DNA of 37,387 nucleotides from Chrysochromulina tobinii (lineage: Eukaryota > Haptophyta > Prymnesiales > Chrysochromulinaceae). Both the position numbers and the translations under genes were made by a program. The stretch spans positions 1-37,387 of the forward strand of contig JWZX01003368.1 of the NCBI GenBank assembly GCA_001275005.1. Direction: 5' to 3'. The notes beneath the pieces were generated by a model. The model did not search any database. It was not told the DNA's origin and was given only the letters and a program-made list of their open reading frames with translations. Positions 9,045 through 18,291 of this stretch are shown here, piece after piece. Every line of letters starts with the position of its first letter. The first letter of the stretch is position 1.

Positions 9045-12000
9045 ATGAAGGCGGCCGTCACGGAGCGGCCGGGCGCGAAGGCGGCCGTCACGGAGCGGCC
9101 GGGCGCGATGCTCAAAGGAGCTCCGCCACCGCCGCCAGCCAAAGGCGCGCCTTCGGGCAAAGGCGTAGCCGCCGGCGCTGTTGCTCCAACAGCCCCTCCA
9201 CCGAGCAAGATCAGCACCTTCCGGCAAGGCGACCGTTGTGCGGTGAAGAGTGATACAGTCAGCGGCACAGGCGTGATTCAGTTCGTTGGCGAGGTTGCAT
9301 CGTTAGGCCCTGGGATGTGGGTGGGGGTGCTTCACGATGAGCCCGTTGGGACCTCGAACGGTGTCATCGACGGCCGGCGGCTCTTCGCGTGCCCCAACAA
9401 GCACGGCGGATTCTACGCCGTGCACGAGATTCGTGTGGACAAGCACGCCGATGAGAAGGCATCCGGCGGTGTCCCGAAGGCGTCCGGCGGTATCCCGCAG
9501 TCAACTGCGTCACCGTCTGGGGCCGTCGGTGACGAGGCTGGTCCCTCGGTCCCTTGCGCGGCGACGAGTGTCGCTGCGGGCCGTGGCCTGCATACGGCCG
9601 TGGTGGCACAGCTCTCGCAGATTACGATCACGTGCAACGATGCGTATGGGCGACGAACGAGCGGCGGGGATTCCCTGAGCGTCATCGTGCGTGGCGTCAG
9701 TCCACCGACGCAACTGCGCGTCAAGCTGCACGACCACGGCAAGGGAGTCTACGTGGCAGAGTACCGCGCGGAGCTCTCGGGCCAGCTGCTGATCGCGGTG
9801 TGCATCCGAGGCGAGGCCGTGCCAGGAAGTCCCTTCTCGGTGGAGGCGTTGTCGCTGCACGCTGAGGCATCGCAGTGCAAGCTGAGGGGAAACGCCCTCG
9901 TGGCGGCCGTGGCGCGGAAGCCGATGGCGTTTGAGATCGACTTTGTCGATGCGCTCGGCAACCCCGCGGCGGCCGAGGAACTCGACGTGCGGCTCGAGAG
10001 GGCGGAGCCCCTGCCGCCGGAGGCGGCGCCCGTCGGCATTGATGGTGACGAGGGACAGGATGCCGAGGCGCTGGCGGAGGAGAAGGCCGCGTTCGAGGAG
10101 CGCCTCGCTGCGGTCGGCACGCTTTGCGTCCTCCTGAGCAAGGCGTCGGGACTCGACTCGGCGGATCTGAACGGCAAGAGTGACCCGTACGTCGTACTGC
10201 TGTGCGCGGAGCACAAGGCGAAGAGCACGATCAAGCCCAAGACGCTGAGCCCCGTGTGGAACGAAGACTTCTCGTTTGCTGGTACGCTCCAGTCCTTTGT
10301 CACGTCGGGCCTGATGGTCAAGGTGTACGACTGCGACAATCCTCTCAAGCCGGAGAAGGATGATCTCCTCGGCGAGAAGCTCGTGTCCCTCGACAGCTTG
10401 AAGCATCAGAACACGAGCGAGTTAGTCGAGTTCCTGTCCCTCCAGGTAAAGGGGGAAACTAAGCCCGTGCCCAAGGGCAAGGTCATGCTCACGGTGACGT
10501 GGCAGCCGCCGCCCGGTGCGGAGGACGATGACATGAGCGCGAAACTGCTCGTGGGCGACGAGCGGGTGAGAGGATCGCGCCCTCTGATTGCCTCTGATGA
10601 CCGTTTGATGACACCCCTCATCGGCGTGCTGCAGGTGGTGAGGGGATCGCGCCCTCTGATTCTGCGCGAGCGTTGTGAGAAGAACTCGGCGGTGCTGTGC
10701 ATGCTACCCCCAGGCTCCCGGCTGCAGCTTCACGAGCTCAGGGAGATGAGTGACGGTACCCGTGCGCGCGTGCGCGTGGTCAGCTTCTCGGACCCGGTCT
10801 TCGGAGCTTCTTCGAAACTCAAGACCGCACGCCCCGCGGCGACCGCTCGGCTACCCGCACCCGCCCTTCCAGTTGGCGAGTAGCTCATTGGATGGGTCAC
10901 AGCATGGTACGCCAACGGGCGACGCATGCTGGTCAAGAGGCATTTGAAGCTCGACGCGAACGAGCGGCGCCGGCAGCTCGAGCTGTGGAACAAACGGACC
11001 TTTGACGAGAGGGCGCTGATGCAGCTCCAGGGGAAGGAGAAGGCCCAAGGCAAGGAGAAGGAGTTCAACGTGGGCTCGAGCTTCGTGCATGAGCTCGCTG
11101 AAGGCCCTCGTAAGATCGCGTTCGCGTGCGGCGGCGTCTTCCCGGGCACGCTCCACGCGCACGGCGCGCTGATCAAGACGCACCAAGTGTCGTACAGCGT
11201 CGGCGCTGCGGGCAAGTACCTGATGCACGTGGGCCTTCGCCAGCAGTCGGTGGTGCTTCCAGGCTCCCCGTTTGCTCTCGAGGTGAAGCCCGGTCCCGCG
11301 CACACTGAAGACCTCTGATGACCTCTGATGACCTCTGATTGAATCTGATGGCATCTGATTGCCTCCCAGGTGAAGCCCGGTCCCGCGCACGCGCCGTCGA
11401 CCAAGTTTCCCGAGGACGTGCTGCCGCTGCAAACGGTGGTCGGCACCCAAGGAAGGCTTGTCGTCCACTTATCCGACTGCATGGGCAACAAGTGCATCGA
11501 AGGCGGCGCTCATCTCGAGGTCTCGGTCAACACGAACGGCGCGCCCAAGGCCGCTCTCACGTGTAAGTGCGACGACCAGCAGGACGGCACCTTCCTAGTC
11601 ACCTGGTCCAGCGAGGTAAGCCACAAGTTGCATGCTCGAGCTCAAGATCCACAGCATGCATGTGCTCACCACGACGCTCCACCACTTCCCCACAGGTGAG
11701 CCACAAGTACATGCTCGAGCTCAAGATCCACGGGGTGCACATCGTCGGCTCCCCGGCGCCGCTGACCCTGCTTCCTGGAGACCTCGAGGTGAGCCGCTGC
11801 TCGCTGCTCGCGCCTCGCGAGGCTGTCGCGGGCGTCGCGAGCCTGGTCGAGACCAAGTGTTGCGACGCGTATGGGAATGAGGTTGCGCCGGACGTACTCG
11901 CGGGCCATGCGCCACCCTTTGGACTCCTCCTCGTGCCCGCGCTGCTCAAGGGCGTCAGCGGGCCGACCGGCAAAGACGGACGGGACGTCGAGGAGAAGCG

Positions 12001-13599
12001 CGGTCCCAACAAGGGCGACCACGTGGACGAGAAGCGCCGCGCAGCCCTGCTCAAGAAGGAGGAGCGCGCAAACCTCGTCAAGACGCTCGACACGATGAGC
12101 TTCCATGGCTCGTGGGACGGGTCCCGAATGAAGATGAGCTTCGTGCCCAAAGAGGCCGGCGACTTTGAGTTGCATGTTTGGTGCGAGCCCAACACAATTG
12201 GGGTTCGTCAGTTCCTTCCAGGCTGCCCGACGATGATACACGTGAAACCGGGGCGTGCTAGTGCGATTGGTTCGCATGTCCGATCCGATGGCGCGTCCGT
12301 CGCGCTGCTCACCGCCGGCGACAAGCTCGCCCTTAAGGTCCAGTGGCTGATGAGCTTTGATTGCCTCCCTCATCAGGTCTGATGAGCTTTGATTGCCTCC
12401 CTCATCAGGTCCAGATCTGCGACGAGTTCAACAACTTCGTCTCCCTCGCATCGGCGTCTGATATGACCTCGATGCTCGAGACGCCCATCGGGCAGCTCGC
12501 GCTGATCCAGAAGACGAGCGAGAAGCTCGAGGATCACAAGGAGGGCGACAAGAAGAAGCACAGCGTCGCCGCCGGCTCGTCCGCGGTCGGGCTGTACGAG
12601 ATCGTGAGCCCGGGCGAGCTCACTGTTAAGGGTGCGCATAGGGTATCGATCCAGCTCTTCGGCGAATCGATCACGGGCGCGCCCATCAATATTATGGTGG
12701 CGCCCGGGCCGCCAGTCTATCATAAGAGCTACCTCGAGGCCAAGGGTAGCCGACAGGAGATCGATTCTCCCATCGACGTCATCCTCCATCTTCTCGACAA
12801 GTACGGCAATCGGTGCGAGCAGGGCGGCGTACGCGTGGACGCGAAGGCGTACGGCTCCAAGGCGAGCGAGGCCAAGGTGATCGACAATCCGAACTGGCCA
12901 TTGATGGCGCCCTTCATCAGCCTCCCTCATCAGCCTCCTTGATTGTACCTTGATTGCCTCCCTCATCAGGTGGTCGACAATTCGAACGGGACCTTTTCGA
13001 TCTCGTTCAGCGCGGCGGTCCCGGGCGATTACAAGGTCCAATGCCGCCTCGAGAATGCAGACTTGCAAGTGCTGCAGCTACACGTCCTCGAAAAGGGCGA
13101 GAAGGCCGACAAGGCGGATTACGATGAGGAGATAGCGCCAGCCCTCAGAGCCCTCGCCAGCTCCAAGCCTCCAGCCCCTCCAAAGTCCGCAAGGTCAGCC
13201 TCGTCACCGACTTCGTCGGTGGTCACGGCGCCTTCAGCGCTGCCACCGGCCCCCATGATGCCCCCGCGGCCACCTGACGGCATGTCGGGTCCGGAAGCCG
13301 CCCTAGTCAAGCAAGATGCAGACGCAGCCAAGAAGAAGAGCAAAGAGAAGGGCAGCAAGACTGGCCGTGAAGAGAAGAGCGCCCGTGAAGAGAAGGGCGC
13401 TCGTGAAGAGAAGGGCGCTCCGAGCGCCACGAGCGCCGTGACGAGCGCTACCGAGGACGAGAGCACCAAGAAGACGGCCCGGGCCGGTAGCGGCAAGGGC
13501 ATCAAAACTGGGCGCGAAAGTACTGCGAGCAGTCCACCAACACCAAAGAAGGACGCCGCCAAGAAGGGTGGTAGTAAAACCGTGAGGGTGGTTGGATGA
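9045..13599 (+). CDS. CAP-Gly, C2 and filamin-repeat multidomain protein, seven exons
   Basis: Inferred exons are 9045-10565, 10635-10778, 10884-11282, 11370-11615, 11696-12337, 12409-12876 and 12970-13599 (about 1349 aa; all introns phase 0). After a Pro-rich N-terminus comes a CAP-Gly domain (residues ~62-128, GPGMWVGVLHDEP...HGGFYAVHEIR). Its usual GKNDG is replaced by GTSNG, so tubulin-tail binding may be altered. A filamin-type Ig repeat follows (~185-270, ITITCNDAYG...GSPFSVEAL), then a C2 domain (~358-470, GLDSADLNGKSDPYV with Ca-binding Asp residues), an SH3-like stretch (LHELREMSDGTRARVRV...IGWVTAWYANGR), and more filamin-like repeats (GKYLMHVGLRQQ..VLPGSPFALEV and later copies). The tail is Lys/Ser/Ala-rich and disordered. 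It probably links microtubules, actin and membrane in a calcium-responsive way; this is inference. The start is the first in-frame ATG close to the CAP-Gly; the frame is open back to 8823. The exon ending at 10778 is the least certain. Confidence 0.8.
9048..9108 (+). repeat. 30-bp in-frame tandem duplication
   Basis: A 30-bp unit starting AAGGCGGCCGTCACGGAGCG is present twice in a row just after the likely start codon, encoding KAAVTERPGA twice. Confidence 0.7.
10566..10634 (+). other. In-frame 69-nt intron flanked by near-identical direct repeats
   Basis: Donor CGG|GTGAGA and acceptor CTGCAG|GTGGTG. GTGAGAGGATCGCGCCCTCT starting at 10566 recurs with one mismatch at 10638 (24 bp in total, offset 72). 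The interior has TGATT/TGATG and CCCCTCATC motifs related to the shared module. The length is a multiple of three with no stop, so retention would add 23 residues. Splicing is inferred from the repeat structure, because the open frame alone does not demand it. Confidence 0.65.
10779..10883 (+). other. Probable intron containing an in-frame TAG
   Basis: The frame is continuous on both sides except for TAG at 10881-10883. That TAG can serve as the acceptor (GCGAGTAG|CTCATT), with a donor at GTG|GTCAGC, giving a 105-nt phase 0 intron. This joins DGTRARVRV to LIGWVTAWYANGR, which reads as one SH3-like unit. The donor choice is uncertain because several GT pairs lie nearby. It has no flanking duplication and no shared module. 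Confidence 0.5.
11283..11369 (+). other. Intron flanked by a 23-bp perfect duplication
   Basis: The intron is 87 nt, GAG|GTGAAG...CTCCCAG|GTGAAG. Bases 11281-11303 and 11368-11390 are identical over 23 bp. The interior is a run of CCTCTGATGA repeats ending in TGATTGCCTCCCAG, a shortened form of the shared module. It contains stops, so it must be removed. Confidence 0.87.
11616..11695 (+). other. Intron flanked by a ~37-bp diverged duplication
   Basis: The intron is 80 nt, GAG|GTAAGCC...CCCCACAG|GTGAGCC. About 37 bases from 11614 recur from 11694 with a few differences, one a single-base indel. In the intron copy the donor is GTAAG, in the exon copy GTGAG. The shared CATCAG module is absent; the 3' end is an ordinary pyrimidine tract, CTCCACCACTTCCCCACAG. 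Confidence 0.85.
12338..12408 (+). other. Intron containing two tandem copies of the shared module
   Basis: The intron is 71 nt, AAG|GTCCAG...CATCAG|GTCCAG. Flanking identity is only AGGTCCAG (8 bp). The interior is almost exactly two copies of a 32-bp unit beginning CTGATGAGCTTTGATTGCCT and ending in CATCAGGT, so a second potential acceptor lies at 12376. Confidence 0.85.
12877..12969 (+). other. Intron flanked by a diverged 23-bp duplication
   Basis: The intron is 93 nt, AAG|GTGATC...CATCAG|GTGGTC. The 23 bases from 12875 match the 23 from 12968 with three mismatches. The interior carries two extra partial modules (TTCATCAGCC, CCTCCCTCATCAGCC) before the final TGATTGCCTCCCTCATCAG. It contains stops. 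Confidence 0.85.
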
Positions 13600-13856
13600 G
13601 ACGTCAGCAACAGTCACCTAGGGGCAACCTGGCAAGACCCGCGCAGCACACGCACATCAGAACGGCATGCCTCCCAGCGCAGTATTGGAAATTGCCGTGC
13701 GAGGTGCGAGCCGGATGCGGATCGCGTATTCCATCTAGTTAATTACCGAACGACCGGGTACCTCTTCAGGTGTCAGGAGGTATAGTACGTGTTCGACAAT
13801 CGCGTATTCGATAACGTACTGAGTCGTGAGTGAAACTGAGTGCAGAGTAGACACTC

Positions 13857-16587
13857 TTAGAGGGTGACGAGGGGTGCCTCGCCTCCTGCCGCGTCGCTGG
13901 ATCGGTGCTTGCGGCGGCGGCGCTTCTCCTTCGGCGCCCCGGCATCCTCAGGCTGCGCGGGCGCTCCGAACGCCTCCCCGTCCGCGTCTCCGAGCAGGTT
14001 GACAAGGAACGGCCCCTTTGCATGGCTGAGCAGGGCTTTGGACGGCGCAGCCAGCGGCGTGGCTGCGGTCGCTCCTGCGCCGCCGGCCATTTCAGGCACG
14101 CGTCGCTCGTCGTCATCGTCATCGTCGCCGGCCCCTTCGGGCATGGCTTCGTCAAGATCAACGGCCGTAACGGCCTCCTCGTCTCCGAATGCATGCGTAC
14201 CGCCTGCCATATGAGCCAAGTCGCCCGCGCCCGCAGCGGCGCCGCCCCTGCTGCTAGCGCCGCTGCCAGTGGTGGTGGCACCTTCGGAGTACATTAGAGA
14301 CGGCTCTGCCGCGCCGGGCAGCGCGGTGCTCGGCGGGCCGGCAGGCTCGTCCGTCGCCAGGTAGTACGGGCCGGCGCGCCCGGGGCGTCGTGCGCCGTCG
14401 GAGGAGGCGGAGGTGGCACTGCCCGGATAGGCGGTCGGCGTGGAGGGCGTGGAGGGCGCGGCGGGCGCGGTTGGCGGCGGCGGCGGCGTGTACAGGGGCG
14501 TGTGTAGGTCAAGGTCCGCTGGCGGCTTCACCTTACGCTGAGCTTTTGGGGCCACCGCCCGGAGCTCCACCGTGAGACCCTGCCGCAAGGCCGCGAGCAG
14601 CCGCAGCGCACTCGGCTCGGGCCAGCTCGGATCGGGCCCACCACCCGCACTCGGATCGGTCCAGCTCGGCTCGCGCCCACCCAACGCGACGGCGCCCAAC
14701 GCGGCGGGCGCGTGCATCAGCTTGGCCGAGCTCCCGAGCTCGGCGCCGTGTCGGGCGTGCGCACCGGCGCCGAGCACGAGCACGAGCACCTCAGCGGCCG
14801 AGGTGGCGCGTTCGCTCACCTCGAGGTGCGGGGAGGCATAGAAGCGGCACAGCGCGCCGTACGTGGAGCGCACGAGCGCTCGCAGCGCCGCGGCCTCGTC
14901 CCCTTGGCACGTCGCGCCGGGTCGATCGAGCGTGGCGAGGGCGCTCTCTACCTTGGGCAGGTGGACCAGAACGCGGGGGGCCGCCTGCACGCATGCCGCC
15001 TGGACAGACGGGGAGAGTGAAGCCACCGCTGGGCACAGGAGCACCTCGAGTGACCGAAGCTGTGAAGACGGTGGCAGCTGTGAAGAGTGCTCGCCCAAGA
15101 CCCAGGCGGCCGCGTACAGCGTGGCATCCGGCTGGAGCAGGCCGGGCAGGGAGGCGCCCGCCATTTGGTCGAGCGCCGTCTCGAGCACCTCGAGTGCCTT
15201 CTCCGCCGCAAAGCCGCGTACGGACTGTACGCGGAGCGTCACCTCGACGAGGAGCTGCGCCACGTCAGCATCGTGCTTCGAGGGGAGCGCCGCGAGCGCA
15301 AAGAGCGTCGTGACGAGCCAGCGGAAGGACGGCACGTGGGAGAAGCTCTCGGCCTTCACAGCCGCCAGGAGAACCTCAATCACCTCGTCGCGATACGAGC
15401 TCTCGCTAGTGTACAGCTGTCCCATCAGCTTCGCGACCAGCCCCGGCAGGCTCGCGCGGCTGACCATCCCCGAGATCAGGCTGAGAGCGCGTTGACGAAC
15501 CGTCGGCTGGTCGTCGAGGCATTTGAGAATCGCGTCGCGGCAAGGCTCGACCAACGCCTTGTCCGCCCTCTGAAGCTCCGCGAGCGCGAGCAGCCCGAGG
15601 GCCTGCAGGTTCGGGTCGCTCGTCTCGATGAAGCCCTGAAGGTGCGTCGCAGTCAGCTGCGCGAGCTGAGGGCTCGAGTCGGCCATCGTCGAGGCGACCG
15701 TGTACAGGCATTCAAACTGGAGCGATTTGGCGGGAGTCGTCTCGATCAAATGGGTGAGGGGCTGGACGAGCTTCTTGGCGAGCCGCGGCTCATGGGGCAC
15801 GAGCTGCCGAAGGAACTTGACCACCTTAATGAGCGTCCAGTTGGAGGACGAGGTGGTGAGCACCTGTGGGGAGACGCGAGGGCGCCGTAGTCAGCACTTG
15901 CATGCAGAGTGGCGTCCGGTGAAAGGACGAGGCAGTGAGCACCTGGTAGAGCGCGGGGGCTAGCCCGAGGTACCCTTTGGGATTCTCGGTCGCGAGCTCG
16001 GTGAGCACGTTGACGGTGCACGAGACGACGTTCGGATCAGGGTCGTCGAGCTTCTCGCGCAGCCGCGGGAACGCGGTCGGCAGCGCCTCGGGCAGACGCC
16101 GCAGCAGCCGGTACAGCGCGATGACCGCCTTTTTGCGCACGAGAGGGCGCGACGAGGAGAGCAGATTGGTCACGTCCTGAAGCAGGTCGCGCGAGAGGTC
16201 GGGCGTCGCCATGACTGAGAGGCTGTTGAGCGCGAGCGACGCGTCGTGGTGCACCGACGACGCGAACGACTTGCGCAGCAGGTTGGTCGTGAGCAGCATG
16301 ACGTCCGTCGCATCCGTGAAGGTCTGCGCGGCGGCGAGGTAGCCGATGCGCTTCCCGCGAAAGCGCGGCGAGGCCATCAGGTCGACGAAGTGAAAGGCGG
16401 CCCACGAGACGTCCTGGCCGAGCATGTGCATGTACATGAGCTTGAGCACTGCATGCTGCTTGACCGTCGTGTCCGTGCTCGAGAGCTCGCCCTTGCACTC
16501 GGTGATGCAGGTGGCAAGGTACGCGGCCTCGTTTTGCGGGTTGGCGCGGATGCCTTTGATCATATCGTTGAGTGTCTTCTCGAACAT
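13857..16587 (-). CDS. AP3D1: AP-3 complex subunit delta, two exons
   Basis: On the minus strand, exon 1 is 16587-15943 and exon 2 is 15863-13857, giving 883 aa with a phase 0 junction. The N-terminal ~570 residues are an adaptin armadillo trunk: KTLNDMIKGIRANPQNEAAY, HVHLLGQDVSWAAFHFVDLM-like helices, KKAVIALYRLLRRLPEALP, and DPNVVSCTVNVLTELATENPKGYLGLAPALYQ. This continues across the intron as VLTTSSSNWTLIKVVKFL and EPRLAKKLVQPLTHLI. The wording fits AP-3 delta better than AP-1 gamma or AP-2 alpha. The second half is a Pro/Ala/Ser-rich hinge and ends in a basic patch, KEKRRRRKHRSSD. No appendage domain is recognisable, so the protein is shorter than animal delta. AP-3 sorts cargo from endosome or Golgi to lysosome- or vacuole-related organelles. 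Confidence 0.88.
15864..15942 (-). other. AP-3 delta intron flanked by a 22-bp duplication
   Basis: The intron is 79 nt on the minus strand, CAG|GTGCTCACTG...CCCCACAG|GTGCTCACCA. Plus-strand bases 15845-15866 match 15924-15945 with two mismatches. A third, weaker copy (AGTGCTGACTACGGCGCCCTC on the minus strand, shown here to 20 bases at most: AGTGCTGACTACGGCGCCCT) lies inside the intron. The shared CATCAG module is absent. Confidence 0.83.
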
Positions 16588-16894
16588 GGCTGCAAAGAGT
16601 TGGAGCAGTGCTCACTGGCGATGGCAATCGTCCGGCGCGGGCGCCTGCGACGGCTTTCCTCCTTCGCACTTGACAAAAGAGGGCAAATCAAGTCAAGTCA
16701 AGTCAAGTCAAAGAACGCTCATCCCTCGCCCGGCACGCATGCACGCAACCGAGTTTCAAACGAGACAGACTTTCGTGGGGCATACATGTACATGTTTAGG
16801 GTCTGCAGGCCGCAATTGCCCCAATTGGAAACCAACACATGGGGATTTTTCTCCGTAGAGGGCCGGCACAACCTCAGGAGTCCCACGTACGCCA
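16588..16894. promoter_or_regulatory. Divergent promoter region, AP-3 delta / PRMT-like
   Basis: This spacer of about 300 bp lies between two divergently transcribed genes. It contains the TCAAG pentamer array at 16688-16711 (TTGAC on the AP-3 delta strand). The array lies about 100 bp upstream of that gene's ATG. No other clear motif is seen. Confidence 0.5.
16688..16711 (-). promoter_or_regulatory. (TTGAC)n pentamer array upstream of AP-3 delta
   Basis: TCAAG is repeated four times plus TCAA on the plus strand, so it reads TTGAC on the strand of AP-3 delta. The array is about 101 bp upstream of the start codon, a spacing close to that of the array before the gene at 7078. Confidence 0.4.
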
Positions 16895-18291
16895 ATGCTG
16901 TCTGTCGCTGTGGCCTGTTGCCCGGTCCTCGGTTCCAGTGCAACAGTCGCTGTGGCAATGGCCTGTACTGCACCGCGATCGTGCACCTCGTCGATGCTGT
17001 CAAAGCTGGAAGGAACCTCGTGGCACCCTTCTGTGGACGGTGCTGCCGCATTCGTTACCTTCACGGACGAAATGTACGAGGCGATGCTGCACGACGACGC
17101 TCGCACATCGGCCTTCGGACTAGCGATAAGCCGGAGGGTGCGTGCACACGCGGGCGACTGCGTCGTCCTCGACCTGGGAACGGGCCCATTTGCAGTGCTG
17201 GCCCTCTTCGCTGCGCGTGCAGGCGCCTCAAAAGTGTTTGCCGTCGAAGCCAATCCGGAAGCCGCGGCGAAAGCCCGCGCCTTGATCGCGAGCTCTGCAG
17301 CGTCTGACATTCCGCCAGGAACGATTGAGATAATCGAGGGCTTCTCGACGACGATCACGCTGCCGGAGCAGGCCGACCTGCTCATCTCCGAGATTGCGGG
17401 CTCGATTGCATCCGAAGAGGGCATGTTGGCCACGATCCGCGACGCGAGGCTGCGGCACATGAAGCGGCCGTGGGATCCCCGCTCCTATATCCCCGCCCGC
17501 GTCCAAACGCTCGCCGTACCTGCCGCCTACAGCCTTCACCACCGGCTCAATTGCGATTGGATCGCCTCTGGCCCTCCTGTGAGGTTTGCGTGCGACAACC
17601 CGTGGCTGCTCCCGCTCGCGACACCGCAGCTGTGGGAAGACTTTGCCTTCGGAGGCGAGGAGCTGCCGCCTGGATCGGGTGCGCGTTGCACGACGGTGCT
17701 CGAGTTCCGCGTGTGCGCGTCCACCCTCAAGGCCAACGCAGCTCGCTTGCTCGAGCAGCTCGATCTGCACGACGTCGACGCGGACCGAGCCGGTGTGCCC
17801 AAGCAAGGCCGCTCACAAAACCCTGCGCGCTGCGCCATGCCCTGCGCGGCCCGCCCCGAGCAGCTCGCCGATAGCTCGCCGAGCGCCTCTGATTATACTC
17901 CGATGGCCGCTGATTGCGACGGATTGCATGTTTGCTTCCCTCATCAGGTGCCCAAGGCCGCTCACTCGCGCAGCTCGCCGAGGACGTGGCGCACTCTCTG
18001 TCCGGGCTCGCCTGCTGGCCACGCCTCGTGCTCGATGAAGGCGGTGGTGGACCAGTCGACGAGCCCCCCATCCCTCCCATCGTCATCGAATCGCGCGGCA
18101 TGCGCGGAGAACCCTTTCGTAGCCATTGGCAAACGGTGCTCCCGTTGCTGTCGACGAGGCCAACGCCGGTCAAGGCGGGTGCGCTCATCTCAGTGAAGGC
18201 GACTGTTGAACTGAGCATGGACGTTGAGTTGCCGCCCTATTATGAGATCGAGGCTTCCATAGAGTACCCATGTGATGGCGCGCTGCCCTGA
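16895..18291 (+). CDS. PRMT-like SAM-dependent methyltransferase, two exons
   Basis: Exons are 16895-17792 and 17948-18291 (413 aa). The Rossmann fold is seen in CVVLDLGTGPFAVLALFAARAG (motif I) and KVFAVEANPEA (acidic end of beta 2). ADLLISEIAGSIASEEG resembles the double-E loop of protein arginine methyltransferases. The C-terminal part (FRSHWQTVLPLL, GALISVKATVELS) looks like the PRMT beta barrel. An N-terminal DEMYEAMLHDDARTSAFG also matches PRMT entry helices. Arginine methylation is therefore likely, but the substrate is unknown and the double-E loop is not canonical. The intron boundary is fixed by the change of frame: GCC G|GT GCC CAA. A Met at 16997 is an alternative start. Confidence 0.72.
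17793..17947 (+). other. Intron of the PRMT-like gene, diverged duplication
   Basis: The intron is 155 nt, CCG|GTGTGCCCAAG...CCTCATCAG|GTGCCCAAG. The intron start (GTGCCCAAGcaagGCCGCTCAC) and a later stretch (GAGCAGCTCGCC, TAGCTCGCCGAG) are rearranged relatives of the following exon start (GTGCCCAAGGCCGCTCAC, CGCAGCTCGCCGAG). The 3' end carries a variant of the shared module, TTGCTTCCCTCATCAG. The intron is required to move to the C-terminal frame. Confidence 0.82.

Noticed and set aside
9510-10406. Long minus-strand ORF opposite the C2 domain
   Set aside because: Antisense shadow in GC-rich sequence. The plus strand encodes recognisable filamin and C2 domains.
10881-10883. TAG as a recoded or suppressed stop
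   Set aside because: A splice acceptor explains it without special decoding, and other genes here use TAG or other stops normally.
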